33,082 bases of DNA from positions 1-33,082 of the forward strand of contig JAQUYE010000029.1 of the NCBI GenBank assembly GCA_028691965.1, read 5' to 3'. The notes under the pieces are model-generated. The model was given only the letters and a program-made list of their open reading frames with translations. It ran no database searches and had not been told where the DNA came from. The position numbers were made by a program, and so were the translations under genes. How positions within the stretch are numbered: the first letter of the stretch is position 1; each line of letters begins with the position of its first letter. This stretch comes from Paludibacter sp. GTDB taxonomy: Bacteria; Bacteroidota; Bacteroidia; Bacteroidales; Paludibacteraceae. Below are positions 1 to 7,200 of the stretch, one piece after another.

Positions 1-520
1 GGTAATTTTTAAACGACTCATCCCATTCCCATACCCGTCTGTTGGTTGTATATACCGTACCTGTCCAATAATCCTTGTCGAAGTCACGTATATTGGATGA
101 AACGGCCCGCTGCAGGTTAAAGGCCGGCAAAGCAGGGATTTCAGGCGGAAAATAATCATTGGAAGTACCCTCACCACGAATACCGGCACTGGGGAGAATG
201 TAATCACCATTCTTATTTTTACTCTTTAAACCACCGCATTTACCCAGAAAGAGAACTGCTTTAGGCTGGATGGCAGATAAAGTATCCATAATAAGGGCTG
301 CATTCGGACTCCCCATCCCGAAATTAATGATGGTTATTCCGTTTGCAGAGGCGTTTATCATGTTGGCATCTCTACCCAGAACCGGAACATTAAACCATTC
401 AGCAAATTTCTCTACATAATTATTGAAATTGGTAAGCAGGATATAATCGGTAAAATCTTCCAACGGACGTTTTGTATAACGTGGAAGCCAATTTTCAACT
501 ATTTCACGTTTTGTTTTCAT
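1..520 (-). CDS. amn: AMP nucleosidase, 5' part (runs off left edge)
   Basis: The first ~173 codons of a minus-strand gene whose ATG is at 518-520; the rest lies beyond the window edge. The translation starts MKTKREIVENWLPRYTKRPL and continues with the motifs INFGMGSPNAALIMD and LFLGKCGGLK, followed by RGEGTSNDYFPPEIPALPAF. I recognise these as the Bacteroidota form of AMP nucleosidase (purine nucleoside phosphorylase/MTAN fold), which hydrolyses AMP to adenine and ribose-5-phosphate in the cytoplasm. The gene is divergent from the HsdR-N-like gene at 618 with a 97-bp gap in which I see no consensus promoter. The C-terminal third, with the rest of the active site, cannot be checked here. The family is clear; AMP specificity is from family knowledge. 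Confidence 0.85.
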   Translation of the reverse strand, partial: MKTKREIVENWLPRYTKRPLEDFTDYILLTNFNNYVEKFAEWFNVPVLGRDANMINASANGITIINFGMGSPNAALIMDTLSAIQPKAVLFLGKCGGLKSKNKNGDYILPSAGIRGEGTSNDYFPPEIPALPAFNLQRAVSSNIRDFDKDYWTGTVYTTNRRVWEWDESFKNY

Positions 521-617
521 TGTTCTGGCACAATTAAAGAGTTTTTCCTAAATTCGCTGTTCAAAACTGTGTAAAGGCAGTATTAACAGCATAAATTCCG
601 GCAAATATATAAAAAAT

Positions 618-1082
618 ATGTGGCAATTGAATCTCCCGTCCTATCAATACAATGTTAAAAAAACGGACAATCGCTGGATGATCTTTGATTCATTGCGCAA
701 AAAGTTTGTGACACTTACCCCCGAAGAATGGGTACGTCAGCATTTTCTGAATTACCTTATTAATTCAAAACGGTATCCTGCTGCTTTAATCGCTGTTGAA
801 CAACAGATTGAACTCAACGGCTTGCGAAAACGGTGCGATGCGGTTTTGTACAACCGGGACAGGAAGGCTGTAGCCATTTTTGAGTTTAAAGCTCCACAGA
901 TAACGATTGGTCAGGATACCTTTGATCAGGTGGCTGTTTATAATTCAAAACTTCAACTTGATCTTATTTTTATCAGCAATGGAGTGCAGCATTATTTTGC
1001 ACGGCTGTCTGATAATCGTACTACTTACCTCATTCAGGAAGCGATTCCCGATTATGAGGAGCTATTTCCGGACAAAAGATAA
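618..1082 (+). CDS. HsdR N-terminal-like domain protein (PD-(D/E)XK fold)
   Basis: A 154-residue protein made almost only of a domain resembling the N-terminus of type I restriction subunit HsdR (HSDR_N_2-type). The motif spread over KRCDAVLYNRDRKAVAIFEF followed by KAP gives the D ... E-x-K arrangement of PD-(D/E)XK nucleases: Asp near residue 75, then Glu and Lys near residues 90-92. There is no helicase/translocase part and no HsdM or HsdS nearby, so this is a stand-alone protein, a form common in Bacteroidales genomes, and not a working restriction enzyme. The ATG at 618 is the first in frame. It ends 29 bp before the convergent pyrD. Fold assignment is good; the cellular role is unknown. 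Confidence 0.75.
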   Translation: MWQLNLPSYQYNVKKTDNRWMIFDSLRKKFVTLTPEEWVRQHFLNYLINSKRYPAALIAVEQQIELNGLRKRCDAVLYNRDRKAVAIFEFKAPQITIGQDTFDQVAVYNSKLQLDLIFISNGVQHYFARLSDNRTTYLIQEAIPDYEELFPDKR

Positions 1083-1111
1083 AAGCTGTTCAGTAAAGAA
1101 GTACCCTCATG

Positions 1112-2023
1112 TCATACTTCCAGGGCACCTATCAGTTCAGATACACTGTTCATCTTATGACGTAGAAGATAATCTTCAATACCCTCCAGTACTTTAACCG
1201 GTGTAGTCGGATCTATAAAGTTAGCTGTTCCTATTTGTATGGCAGTAGCACCTGCCAGCAAAAATTCAATCGCATCGGTTGCATTTATGATACCACCCAT
1301 ACCTACTACGGGGATCCCGACTGACTTACTTACCTCCCAAACCATACGTAAAGCAACGGGTTTTACTGCCGGTCCCGACAAGCCTCCGGTTACTGTCGAA
1401 AGTACCGGTTTTCGTGTTTCAGCATGAATGGCCATCCCCAATAAGGTGTTAATTAAGGAGATTGAATCGGCTCCCTCACCCTCTACCGCCTTTGCAATCT
1501 CTGAAATGGAAGTTACATTTGGCGAAAGCTTCACCATCAGTTCTTTTCCATAAACCCTTCGCACCTCCTTAACTGCCTGTGCAGCAGAGGGACAGCTGGT
1601 TCCAAATGTCATTCCTCCTTCTTTCACATTCGGACAGGAAATGTTCAGTTCTATACCCGGAATATGGTCTAATTCGTTGATTATTGCAGCAGTTTCAACG
1701 TATTCTTCAACAGTTGACCCCGAAATGTTTACAAATATACTTGTATTCAGGTCTAACAGTGTAGGATAAATATTCTCTGCAAAGTATTCAACACCCTTAT
1801 TCTGCAGTCCCACAGCGTTTAACATGCCCGAAGGTGTTTCGGCCATACGGGGATACGCATTTCCCTGTCTGTCGCGAAGAGTTGTACCCTTCACAACTAT
1901 ACCTCCTATTCGTGATACGTCAAAGAAGTCGTAATACTCTGTACCATAACCAAATGTGCCCGAAGCGGTCATCACAGGGTTTTTCAATTGTATTTTTCCT
2001 AAGTTTACTCTTAAATCTACCAT
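1112..2023 (-). CDS. pyrD: Dihydroorotate dehydrogenase B (NAD+), catalytic subunit
   Basis: A 303-residue class 1B dihydroorotate dehydrogenase, FMN-bound, oxidising dihydroorotate to orotate in pyrimidine synthesis. Visible family segments are [15 protein letters not shown], the catalytic-cysteine segment [13 protein letters not shown], and the C-terminal FMN-phosphate segment [20 protein letters not shown]. The reading frame is open further upstream, but the family begins at [17 protein letters not shown], so I place the start at ATG 2021-2023. That start overlaps the pyrK stop by 7 nt, a typical coupled arrangement: PyrK passes electrons from orotate oxidation to NAD+. The length is normal for the family. 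No terminator is visible after the stop; the next gene converges 29 bp away. Confidence 0.93.
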   Translation of the reverse strand: MVDLRVNLGKIQLKNPVMTASGTFGYGTEYYDFFDVSRIGGIVVKGTTLRDRQGNAYPRMAETPSGMLNAVGLQNKGVEYFAENIYPTLLDLNTSIFVNISGSTVEEYVETAAIINELDHIPGIELNISCPNVKEGGMTFGTSCPSAAQAVKEVRRVYGKELMVKLSPNVTSISEIAKAVEGEGADSISLINTLLGMAIHAETRKPVLSTVTGGLSGPAVKPVALRMVWEVSKSVGIPVVGMGGIINATDAIEFLLAGATAIQIGTANFIDPTTPVKVLEGIEDYLLRHKMNSVSELIGALEV

Positions 2024-2787
2024 TTTAGTTTTGTTATTGGGAATACCGGTCCTTCGGTACAAACACATAAATGACCATCCGTAGTATCTGTTACACAGCA
2101 AAGGCAGGCACCAAAACCACAGGCCATTGTATTTTCGAGCGACACTTCACAGAATAGTTTATTTTTAGCAGCATAGGCAGCAACTGCCTTCATCATAGGC
2201 GTAGGTCCGCAGGTATATACAGCATCAAACTGTTTAGTCTTCAAAATAGAATGATCAGTTACATATCCCTTCTCGCCACTACTTCCGTCTTCTGTAGTGA
2301 CCACTACAGTTCCATAGCGTTTAAATTCATCCAGCATCAATAAATTAGACTCTGAGCGACCTCCCAGCAGAAAGGTACATGTATAGCCTTCAGAAGCCAG
2401 CTTAGCACCCCAAAACAACAAGGGAGCTATCCCAACCCCACCACCAACTAAAAGTATGTCAGAAGGCTTAAAATCGGGCAAACTGAATGTATTACCAAGA
2501 GGATATATGAGGTTCAGACTATCGCCGGCCCGGAGTTGACTTAGTTTTAATGTTCCTGCACCCACAATCTGGATGAGTAGCCATAGTTCGTTACGCTCGT
2601 AGTCAACAAAATTAATGGAAATCGGACGCCTCAGAAAGGTTGATGGAGAATCCTCCACCTTAATTTCAGCAAATTGACCGGGTAGCATTTCAGGAAGCTT
2701 ATCCTCAGCAGTCAGCTTGATTATAAAATACTGTTCATTCAGACGAATCATTTCGCTGATGAGCAGATCACTCATGAATTTCTTCAT
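2017..2787 (-). CDS. pyrK: Dihydroorotate dehydrogenase B, electron-transfer subunit
   Basis: A 256-residue FAD/[2Fe-2S] reductase subunit pairing with PyrD. In order: an FAD-binding beta-barrel with FLRRPISI near residues 50-57, an NAD-binding Rossmann part with [13 protein letters not shown], the CGPTPMM motif, and a C-terminal cluster segment with Cys 223, 228, 231 and 243 ([10 protein letters not shown] ... VCTEGPVF), matching the cysteine pattern of PyrK. The gene lies 42 bp after the XRE regulator gene and overlaps pyrD by 7 nt. A possible -7 box (TATTTTTG on the minus strand, 2817-2824) sits just upstream, but its TTTG partner at 2841-2844 is only 16 nt away, so a private promoter is uncertain and readthrough from the regulator gene is equally possible. 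Confidence 0.93.
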   Translation of the reverse strand: MKKFMSDLLISEMIRLNEQYFIIKLTAEDKLPEMLPGQFAEIKVEDSPSTFLRRPISINFVDYERNELWLLIQIVGAGTLKLSQLRAGDSLNLIYPLGNTFSLPDFKPSDILLVGGGVGIAPLLFWGAKLASEGYTCTFLLGGRSESNLLMLDEFKRYGTVVVTTEDGSSGEKGYVTDHSILKTKQFDAVYTCGPTPMMKAVAAYAAKNKLFCEVSLENTMACGFGACLCCVTDTTDGHLCVCTEGPVFPITKLKW

Positions 2788-2829
2788 TCAGGTAAATGTT
2801 TGTAGTTTTCTGACTGCAAAAATACGACA

Positions 2830-3405
2830 TTATTTTGAATCAAATTCCTGAAACGTATTATCTGTATAATATATGATCACTTTCGTTGCCTTTCTCGGGG
2901 GAAGAGAGGAGATAGCGATCTGATTGATGGTCGTTGTTTCTCCGGGTAGTTCTTTATTGGCTGATGCCGTGGTTCCCACTCCCGGCGAACTTATTAGTTT
3001 ACTACTATTCAGCTCTGCATTGCCCGATTGAGCAGGTGAGGTCAGATTTAGTTCACTTTTTAACATTTCATTCTGGTTGTTACGATTTAGCGAACTACTT
3101 TCAGGGACATAATTAGCCCCTAAACCAGCTGATAATGAGTCATCTTCTTCTTCAGAGTCGAATAAAGTGGGCTCTTTAGAATTAAATTCCTGACGTAACA
3201 TGGATCCTTGTCCTAAAATAAGCCAGTCTGTGCTAACTTCAGGGAAGCGACTAAGAATTTTTTTCAGTACATCCAGACTTGGATTATTTCTGTTGTTCAA
3301 AATATGCGACAAGGTAGAATTCTGTACACCAATCTCTGCTGCAAACTGTCCGGATGTCATGTTTAAATGCAGCATAACCTTTTCAATCCTGTTTTTTTCG
3401 CTCAT
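2830..3405 (-). CDS. XRE-family helix-turn-helix regulator
   Basis: A 191-residue protein with an N-terminal Cro/C1-type helix-turn-helix (about residues 3-60). The recognition region GVQNSTLSHILNNRNNPSL is followed by FPEVSTDWLILGQGSM, a combination common in Bacteroidales one-domain regulators. Residues ~75-165 form a Ser/Asn/Glu-rich, probably disordered linker, and the end TKVIIYYTDNTFQEFDSK looks like a short conserved tail. The frame is open to 3450, but the promoter -7 box covers 3450-3457, so the start is ATG 3403-3405 (MSEKNRIEKV). A palindrome of AATGTAAA half-sites overlaps the promoter, suggesting autoregulation. pyrK and pyrD follow on the same strand; whether they are targets cannot be said. 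Confidence 0.85.
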   Translation of the reverse strand: MSEKNRIEKVMLHLNMTSGQFAAEIGVQNSTLSHILNNRNNPSLDVLKKILSRFPEVSTDWLILGQGSMLRQEFNSKEPTLFDSEEEDDSLSAGLGANYVPESSSLNRNNQNEMLKSELNLTSPAQSGNAELNSSKLISSPGVGTTASANKELPGETTTINQIAISSLPPRKATKVIIYYTDNTFQEFDSK

Positions 3406-3449
3406 TGCCTCTGTATATAAGGAGTTAGTACAATGTAAAATGAATGGCA

Positions 3450-3481
3450 CAAATGTAAAGTAATTATTTTACATTTGCAAA
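3450..3481 (-). promoter_or_regulatory. Consensus Bacteroidota promoter of the XRE gene
   Basis: On the minus strand a TTTG box (3478-3481) and a TACATTTG box (3450-3457, matching TAnnTTTG) are separated by 20 nt, the expected -33/-7 geometry for the Bacteroidota primary sigma factor. Transcription would begin near 3443, giving a leader of about 38 nt to the ATG at 3405. This is the best promoter match in the window. Confidence 0.75.
3452..3475. promoter_or_regulatory. Perfect palindrome, candidate operator
   Basis: AATGTAAA (3452-3459) and TTTACATT (3468-3475) are perfect inverted repeats with an 8-nt spacer. They lie between and over the promoter boxes of the XRE gene, where a bound repressor would block polymerase. 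Further copies of the octamer are at 3432-3439 and 3614-3621, with a one-base variant at 3522-3529. That the XRE protein binds here is inference from position. Confidence 0.5.
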
Positions 3482-4520
3482 TTACAATAATATACTTCTG
3501 GTTTTACAGATATATAATTACTTTACATCGATAACATTACAACTGTAAACACACCTTACATAAGAAATGTACATAACCGGTTTATTTCAGGTACTATTGA
3601 AAGATAAATCAGGAATGTAAATAAGCAGATATGAACTAAATCAGTACTCAGAATACCTGAGTTGTGGTTTAATCAGATCACTTGAATAATCCCTTATAAT
3701 CCCTTTTAAAAGATAGCTTTAAACTGATACTTACTTAAACAGGTAACTTGTAAGGATGTCAGCTGAATGAAGGTCAGATGTGATTACTTACAGTGCTATA
3801 CGAGGGGCTTTATACAGCTAAATTACCTACATTTACCTTACTTAAATTGTTTATTTATAATGTATGCGCTATATGCTTTGATTATCAATGTTATATGTTA
3901 TGTATTATTACTCTTTTTACAATTATATGGCTTAAATTGACATTAGATCCAATATGATTCAATGTATACTTTAATAATATTTTATATTTAACTGATATAT
4001 AGTTATATATAATTAGATAGTTAAGGAGATTTGTTTTTGATTTTACAAAAGTCTATTGTATAATTTTGTAAACCAGACAAGGTATATAAAAGTATTATAA
4101 ACTTAATACAACCTGTTTAATTTAGTTTTGTAAACCTATTAACCGCATTACATCTGTAACAATCTACACGATTTATACATATGTATAATGAAGGTTCAAT
4201 TAGTTTCGATAAACATTTGTATCCGTAATGTGTAACAGGAATCTCAAAAATATAATTCTCTGAGAATTGATTATTTTGGAGTAAGCTCGGGGATTGGTGT
4301 AAATATTAAAATCTCAGCAATCGTGGATAGCTTGCAAAATACTTTCAAAAGTGTAGCAATACTACCCCAGAAGCTATGAATTGCTGATTAAACACTACTC
4401 GTTCAAATTCCGGTTGTACCATATCCCTGATTAATTCAGGCAGTCGATCTACATAAAAAGTAAGTAGGGTTATTGTCTGACTCAGCCTTGATAATTGTAT
4501 GTATAAGGAAAGGTAAACAG
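3482..4520. other. AT-rich gene-free region
   Basis: About 1 kb of markedly AT-rich DNA with no convincing gene on either strand. It holds scattered TTACAT/ATGTAA motifs (dense up to 3620, one more at 4148), an inverted repeat at 4042-4072, and at its right end a minus-strand frame open from 4566 to 4345 without a start codon. No tRNA cloverleaf, insertion-sequence ends or target duplications were seen. It may be a decayed locus or a long regulatory spacer. Confidence 0.6.
4042..4072. repeat. 9-bp inverted repeat
   Basis: TTTACAAAA (4042-4050) and TTTTGTAAA (4064-4072) are perfect inverted arms around a 13-nt spacer. There is no adjoining U-tract and no gene within several hundred bases, so neither a terminator nor a specific operator is supported. 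A third copy of TTTTGTAAACC lies about 60 bp further right. Confidence 0.4.
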
Positions 4521-4566
4521 ACCTACATCGGCAATGTAGACCGGCTATATCGGCAATGCAGACCAG
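4345..4566 (-). other. Start-less open frame, possible gene remnant
   Basis: On the minus strand a frame stays open for about 73 codons, from inside the repeat array to a TGA at 4345-4347, without an ATG at its head. Its central part reads TFYVDRLPELIRDMVQPEFE, more protein-like than the surrounding AT-rich DNA, then ends VVLLHF-stop. I do not recognise the family. It could be the 3' end of a gene cut off where the repeat array begins, or chance; chance is quite possible at this length. Confidence 0.2.
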
Positions 4567-4696
4567 CTACATTCGCAATGTAGAGCACGTACATTCGCAA
4601 TGCAGACCACCTACATTCGCAATGTAGACCACGTACATTCGCAATGTAGACCACGTACATTCGCAATGCAGACAACCTACATTCGCAATGCAGAAG
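4521..4696. repeat. Eight tandem 22-bp palindromic repeats
   Basis: Eight contiguous units of exactly 22 bp, beginning at 4521, 4543, 4565, 4587, 4609, 4631, 4653 and 4675. The core is CTACATTCGCAATGTAG, a 7-bp inverted repeat around CGC. Units 3 and 5 keep the perfect 7-bp palindrome; unit 6 keeps a 6-bp one; units 4, 7 and 8 have AATGCA in the right arm; units 1 and 2 are the most diverged (CGGC in the centre). Units are joined by short AGACC-like linkers. As RNA or single-stranded DNA each unit could fold into a small hairpin. There are no unique spacers, so this is not a CRISPR. The array lies in gene-free DNA about 130 bp beyond the terminator of the zinc-ribbon operon. Confidence 0.9.
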
Positions 4697-4825
4697 AAAT
4701 TGCCTGGATTATAAATCAAATTTGCATACCTGTATTTCGGATAACAGGTTGAATTAAAGTAGTGAAGGTGAGTTTTTTATCGGGAAGATCCAGTCTATTG
4801 AACTACCAAAACTCATGTAAGGAAC

Positions 4826-4856
4826 AAAAAAAAGAGATCTGGAAATCCAGACCTCT
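4826..4856 (-). terminator. Rho-independent terminator of the dapL-zinc-ribbon run
   Basis: Read on the minus strand, AGAGGTCTGG, a loop ATTT and CCAGATCTCT form a 10-bp stem (4833-4856) with one G-U pair, followed by seven T (4826-4832). It lies 33 bp after the stop of the zinc-ribbon gene at 4890 and closes the minus-strand gene run. Confidence 0.85.
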
Positions 4857-4889
4857 TTCTAAGAAGTTATATAGTAAGCTTATTGTATC

Positions 4890-5666
4890 TTATTGTTGTT
4901 CAGCAACAGTATCTCCATCAGCTAATTGCTGGTCGACAAGTATACGTCCGCAATACTCACAAACGATAATTTTTTTACGTTGCCGGATATCCAGTTGTTT
5001 TTGTGCCGGGATCTTATTGAAGCAACCACCGCAGGTATCACGGGTAACTGATACAACAGCCAGTCCGTTACGTGCATTTTTGCGAATACGTTTGAAAGCA
5101 GTCAATAAATTAGGTTCAATTCGGCTTTCGATCGATTTGGCAAACTCACGAAGCTTTTCTTCTTCCTGTTTTGTTTCAGCCACAATTTCGTCCAGCTCTC
5201 CTTTTTTCTCTTCAAGATCCAGTTTGCGTTCTGTAAGTTGAGCAATAGTTTCCTTTTGCTCAGCAAGTTTCAGATCTTTGGAAATTTTATATTCACGAAT
5301 ATGTTTTTCGCTTAACTCGATTTCAAGTGTTTGAAATTCAATCTCTTTTTCAAGATTCTCGTGTTCACGGTTATTCCGGACATTGTTCTGTTGTTCCTGG
5401 TACCGTTCAATCTTAATACGAGATTCTTCGATTGAAATTTTCTTACCGGCAATCATTGATGTGTACTCATTGATCTCCCGTTCAAAATGCTCTATGCGGG
5501 TATTTAACCCCATGATCTCATCTTCAAGATCCTGGACTTCGAGTGGTAATTCGCCACGAAGTGTCTTAATTTCATCAATTTTGGATACAGCCTTTTGAAG
5601 ATCATAAAGGGCAAAAAGCTTATCTTCTACTGTGATTTCCTTATCAATCTTGTTCTCTGTTGTCAT
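4890..5666 (-). CDS. Coiled-coil protein with C4 zinc ribbon (DUF164/CdsZ type)
   Basis: A 258-residue protein. Residues ~15-185 are a long charged helical hairpin typical of antiparallel coiled coils. Residues ~205-242 hold a zinc ribbon with Cys 212 and 215 (CGGC) and Cys 236 and 239 (CEYC). This architecture is the family annotated as C4-type zinc ribbon or nucleic-acid-binding Zn-ribbon protein; studied relatives suggest a role linked to RNA or translation, but I cannot assign one here. The start at 5666 is 4 nt after the nif3-like stop, so the genes are almost certainly cotranscribed and perhaps translationally coupled. The gene is the last of the run, ahead of the terminator at 4826. 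Confidence 0.85.
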   Translation of the reverse strand: MTTENKIDKEITVEDKLFALYDLQKAVSKIDEIKTLRGELPLEVQDLEDEIMGLNTRIEHFEREINEYTSMIAGKKISIEESRIKIERYQEQQNNVRNNREHENLEKEIEFQTLEIELSEKHIREYKISKDLKLAEQKETIAQLTERKLDLEEKKGELDEIVAETKQEEEKLREFAKSIESRIEPNLLTAFKRIRKNARNGLAVVSVTRDTCGGCFNKIPAQKQLDIRQRKKIIVCEYCGRILVDQQLADGDTVAEQQ

Positions 5667-5670
5667 TTTA

Positions 5671-6768
5671 TTACAAATATAGAATGGGATTTGTACTTAC
5701 GTTTGAAATACGGACTGCAAAGGTAGGAAATTTTTTCGAAATAATTTCATACATCAGGTCTTTTGTATACTGTTCGGTCTCATAATGACCTGCATCCACC
5801 AGTACCAACTGACCTTCGGCTTGCATAAATTCGTGGTATTTAATATCGGCAGTTATGTATACATCTGCTTTGGCAGTCAGTGCATCGGGTATGAGGAAGC
5901 TCCCCGAACCACCGCAGACAGCAATACGTTGCACCTCAGCTTGTACAATAGCAGTATGCCGGAGCGATGGTACCTGAAACACCTGTTTCAGATGATTCAG
6001 GAATTCAGTGGTTGATACAGGTGCTGGCAGTGTACCCACTACCCCTGCTCCTACCTGCTCCCATTTGTTGCTGATGGGGAGAATGTCATAAGCCGGTTCT
6101 TCGTATGGATGAACCTGTTTTAACGCGCTTACAACGCCGGATACCAGTACCTTAGGCACTACCAGCTCTAACCTGATTTCAGGTTCGAAATGAAGTTGAG
6201 CGGACTTACCCACAAAAGGTTGTGCGCCCTCTCCTGCTCTAAACCTCCCAATTCCTTCGCCTGTAAAACTACAGGAGTCGTACTTACCTATTGTACCGGC
6301 TCCCGCTTCGAACAAAGCATTACGAACCTTACTTACAAGTAATTTTGGTACATAAGTAACTAATTTACAGAGTGAGTCACTCATCGGAGCAAGAATCCTG
6401 CAATTTTCCAACCCAAGTTTAGCAGCAATTTTACCGTTAACACCCTCGAATACATTGTCGAGATTTGTATGGGCTGCATACAGGGCAATGTCATTTTTGA
6501 TAGAAGCAGTTACGCAACGCTGCACCTCATTTTGTCCTGTCAACCGCTTTAAGCCATTAAAAATGATCGGATGATGGGCAATAATCAGGTTATATTTCAG
6601 CTCGATTGCTTCCTGTATAACTGCTTCGGTAACATCGAGACATAGTAACACACCTGTTACCGGCTGCAGGTAATCCCCTACCAGTAATCCGGCATTGTCG
6701 TACTTCTCCTGAAGCGACAGAGGTGCCAGTTGTTCAAGTGTGTTGGTTATATCCCGTACCCGTACCAT
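5671..6768 (-). CDS. Nif3-like dinuclear metal centre protein
   Basis: A 365-residue NIF3/YbgI (DUF34) family member of the long form, with a PII-like domain inserted between the two halves. Metal ligands are visible as IIAHHPIIF (His 65, 66), HTNLDN (His 100, Asp 104) and, near the C-terminus, DAGHYETEQY (His and Glu). The family forms a toroidal hexamer; relatives have been described as GTP cyclohydrolase 1 type 2-like, but the biochemical role is unsettled. The neighbouring zinc-ribbon gene is 4 nt downstream and the DUF5606 gene ends 2 nt upstream; nif3 next to the zinc-ribbon gene is a recurrent pairing in Bacteroidota. Length and motifs are intact. Confidence 0.9.
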   Translation of the reverse strand: MVRVRDITNTLEQLAPLSLQEKYDNAGLLVGDYLQPVTGVLLCLDVTEAVIQEAIELKYNLIIAHHPIIFNGLKRLTGQNEVQRCVTASIKNDIALYAAHTNLDNVFEGVNGKIAAKLGLENCRILAPMSDSLCKLVTYVPKLLVSKVRNALFEAGAGTIGKYDSCSFTGEGIGRFRAGEGAQPFVGKSAQLHFEPEIRLELVVPKVLVSGVVSALKQVHPYEEPAYDILPISNKWEQVGAGVVGTLPAPVSTTEFLNHLKQVFQVPSLRHTAIVQAEVQRIAVCGGSGSFLIPDALTAKADVYITADIKYHEFMQAEGQLVLVDAGHYETEQYTKDLMYEIISKKFPTFAVRISNVSTNPILYL

Positions 6769-6770
6769 TC

Positions 6771-7187
6771 TTATTCAGCAGTTTCGACAGTTTCTTTTAC
6801 TTCGTCAAAGTCGGACATACCACTTTTGACCAAAATATTATACCAGTTGAACAACTTACGCATATCGCTTGGATACACCCTGTCTTTATCATAATCAGGA
6901 AGAATTTCGGCCATGTATTTTTTAAGTGCAGCATTGTCGGCCTTAGCTTCAACCGGACATTGGCCACCATTTTCCTTCGTTTTAATATTGTTCAGCACCT
7001 GGCGAAGGGGTACCTCTTCTGTTTCAGTAAAAATGGCAATATCACTAAGTGAAACCACTTTATCTCTCGAATAAGAAGGCATACGTTTACCATCCAGTAA
7101 GGATTCAACTACCAACATATTTTTGCCCTGAGATACTAATTTGTAAAGCCCTGGCTTACCAGAGATGGATAAAATTTCTTTCAACAT
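6771..7187 (-). CDS. DUF5606 family protein
   Basis: A 138-residue protein that I recognise as the Bacteroidota-specific DUF5606 family from its start MLKEILSISGKPGLYKLVSQ and the later LPDYDKDRVYPSDMRKLFNW. A TTG codon at 7196 extends the frame by three residues, but the ATG at 7185-7187 gives the conserved N-terminus. The N-terminal ~50 residues look like a small beta domain; the C-terminal half is helical and acidic. No signal peptide or membrane segment, so cytoplasmic. Function unknown. It is packed between the purF-like gene (13 nt) and the nif3-like gene (2 nt). Confidence 0.85.
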   Translation of the reverse strand: MLKEILSISGKPGLYKLVSQGKNMLVVESLLDGKRMPSYSRDKVVSLSDIAIFTETEEVPLRQVLNNIKTKENGGQCPVEAKADNAALKKYMAEILPDYDKDRVYPSDMRKLFNWYNILVKSGMSDFDEVKETVETAE

Positions 7188-7200
7188 ACGATTCAATCAA

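Noticed and set aside
2017-2101. pyrK-pyrD fusion or frameshift
   Set aside because: The 7-nt overlap is ordinary coupling, and both proteins have complete ends.
618-3405. Defence island (nuclease-like gene plus XRE regulator)
   Set aside because: The genes between are pyrK and pyrD, and no other defence genes are present; the combination is coincidental.
4042-4072. Rho-independent terminator
   Set aside because: The stem is AT-only and has no adjoining T-tract or nearby upstream gene.
3482-4520. Insertion sequence or phage remnant
   Set aside because: No transposase or integrase fragment, terminal inverted repeats or target duplication could be seen.
4521-4696. CRISPR array
   Set aside because: Units are contiguous and 22 bp long with no unique spacers, and no cas genes are present.
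4762-5241. 159-codon plus-strand frame opposite the zinc-ribbon gene
   Set aside because: Mostly an antisense shadow rich in Ser/Cys/Arg, and it begins across a terminator.
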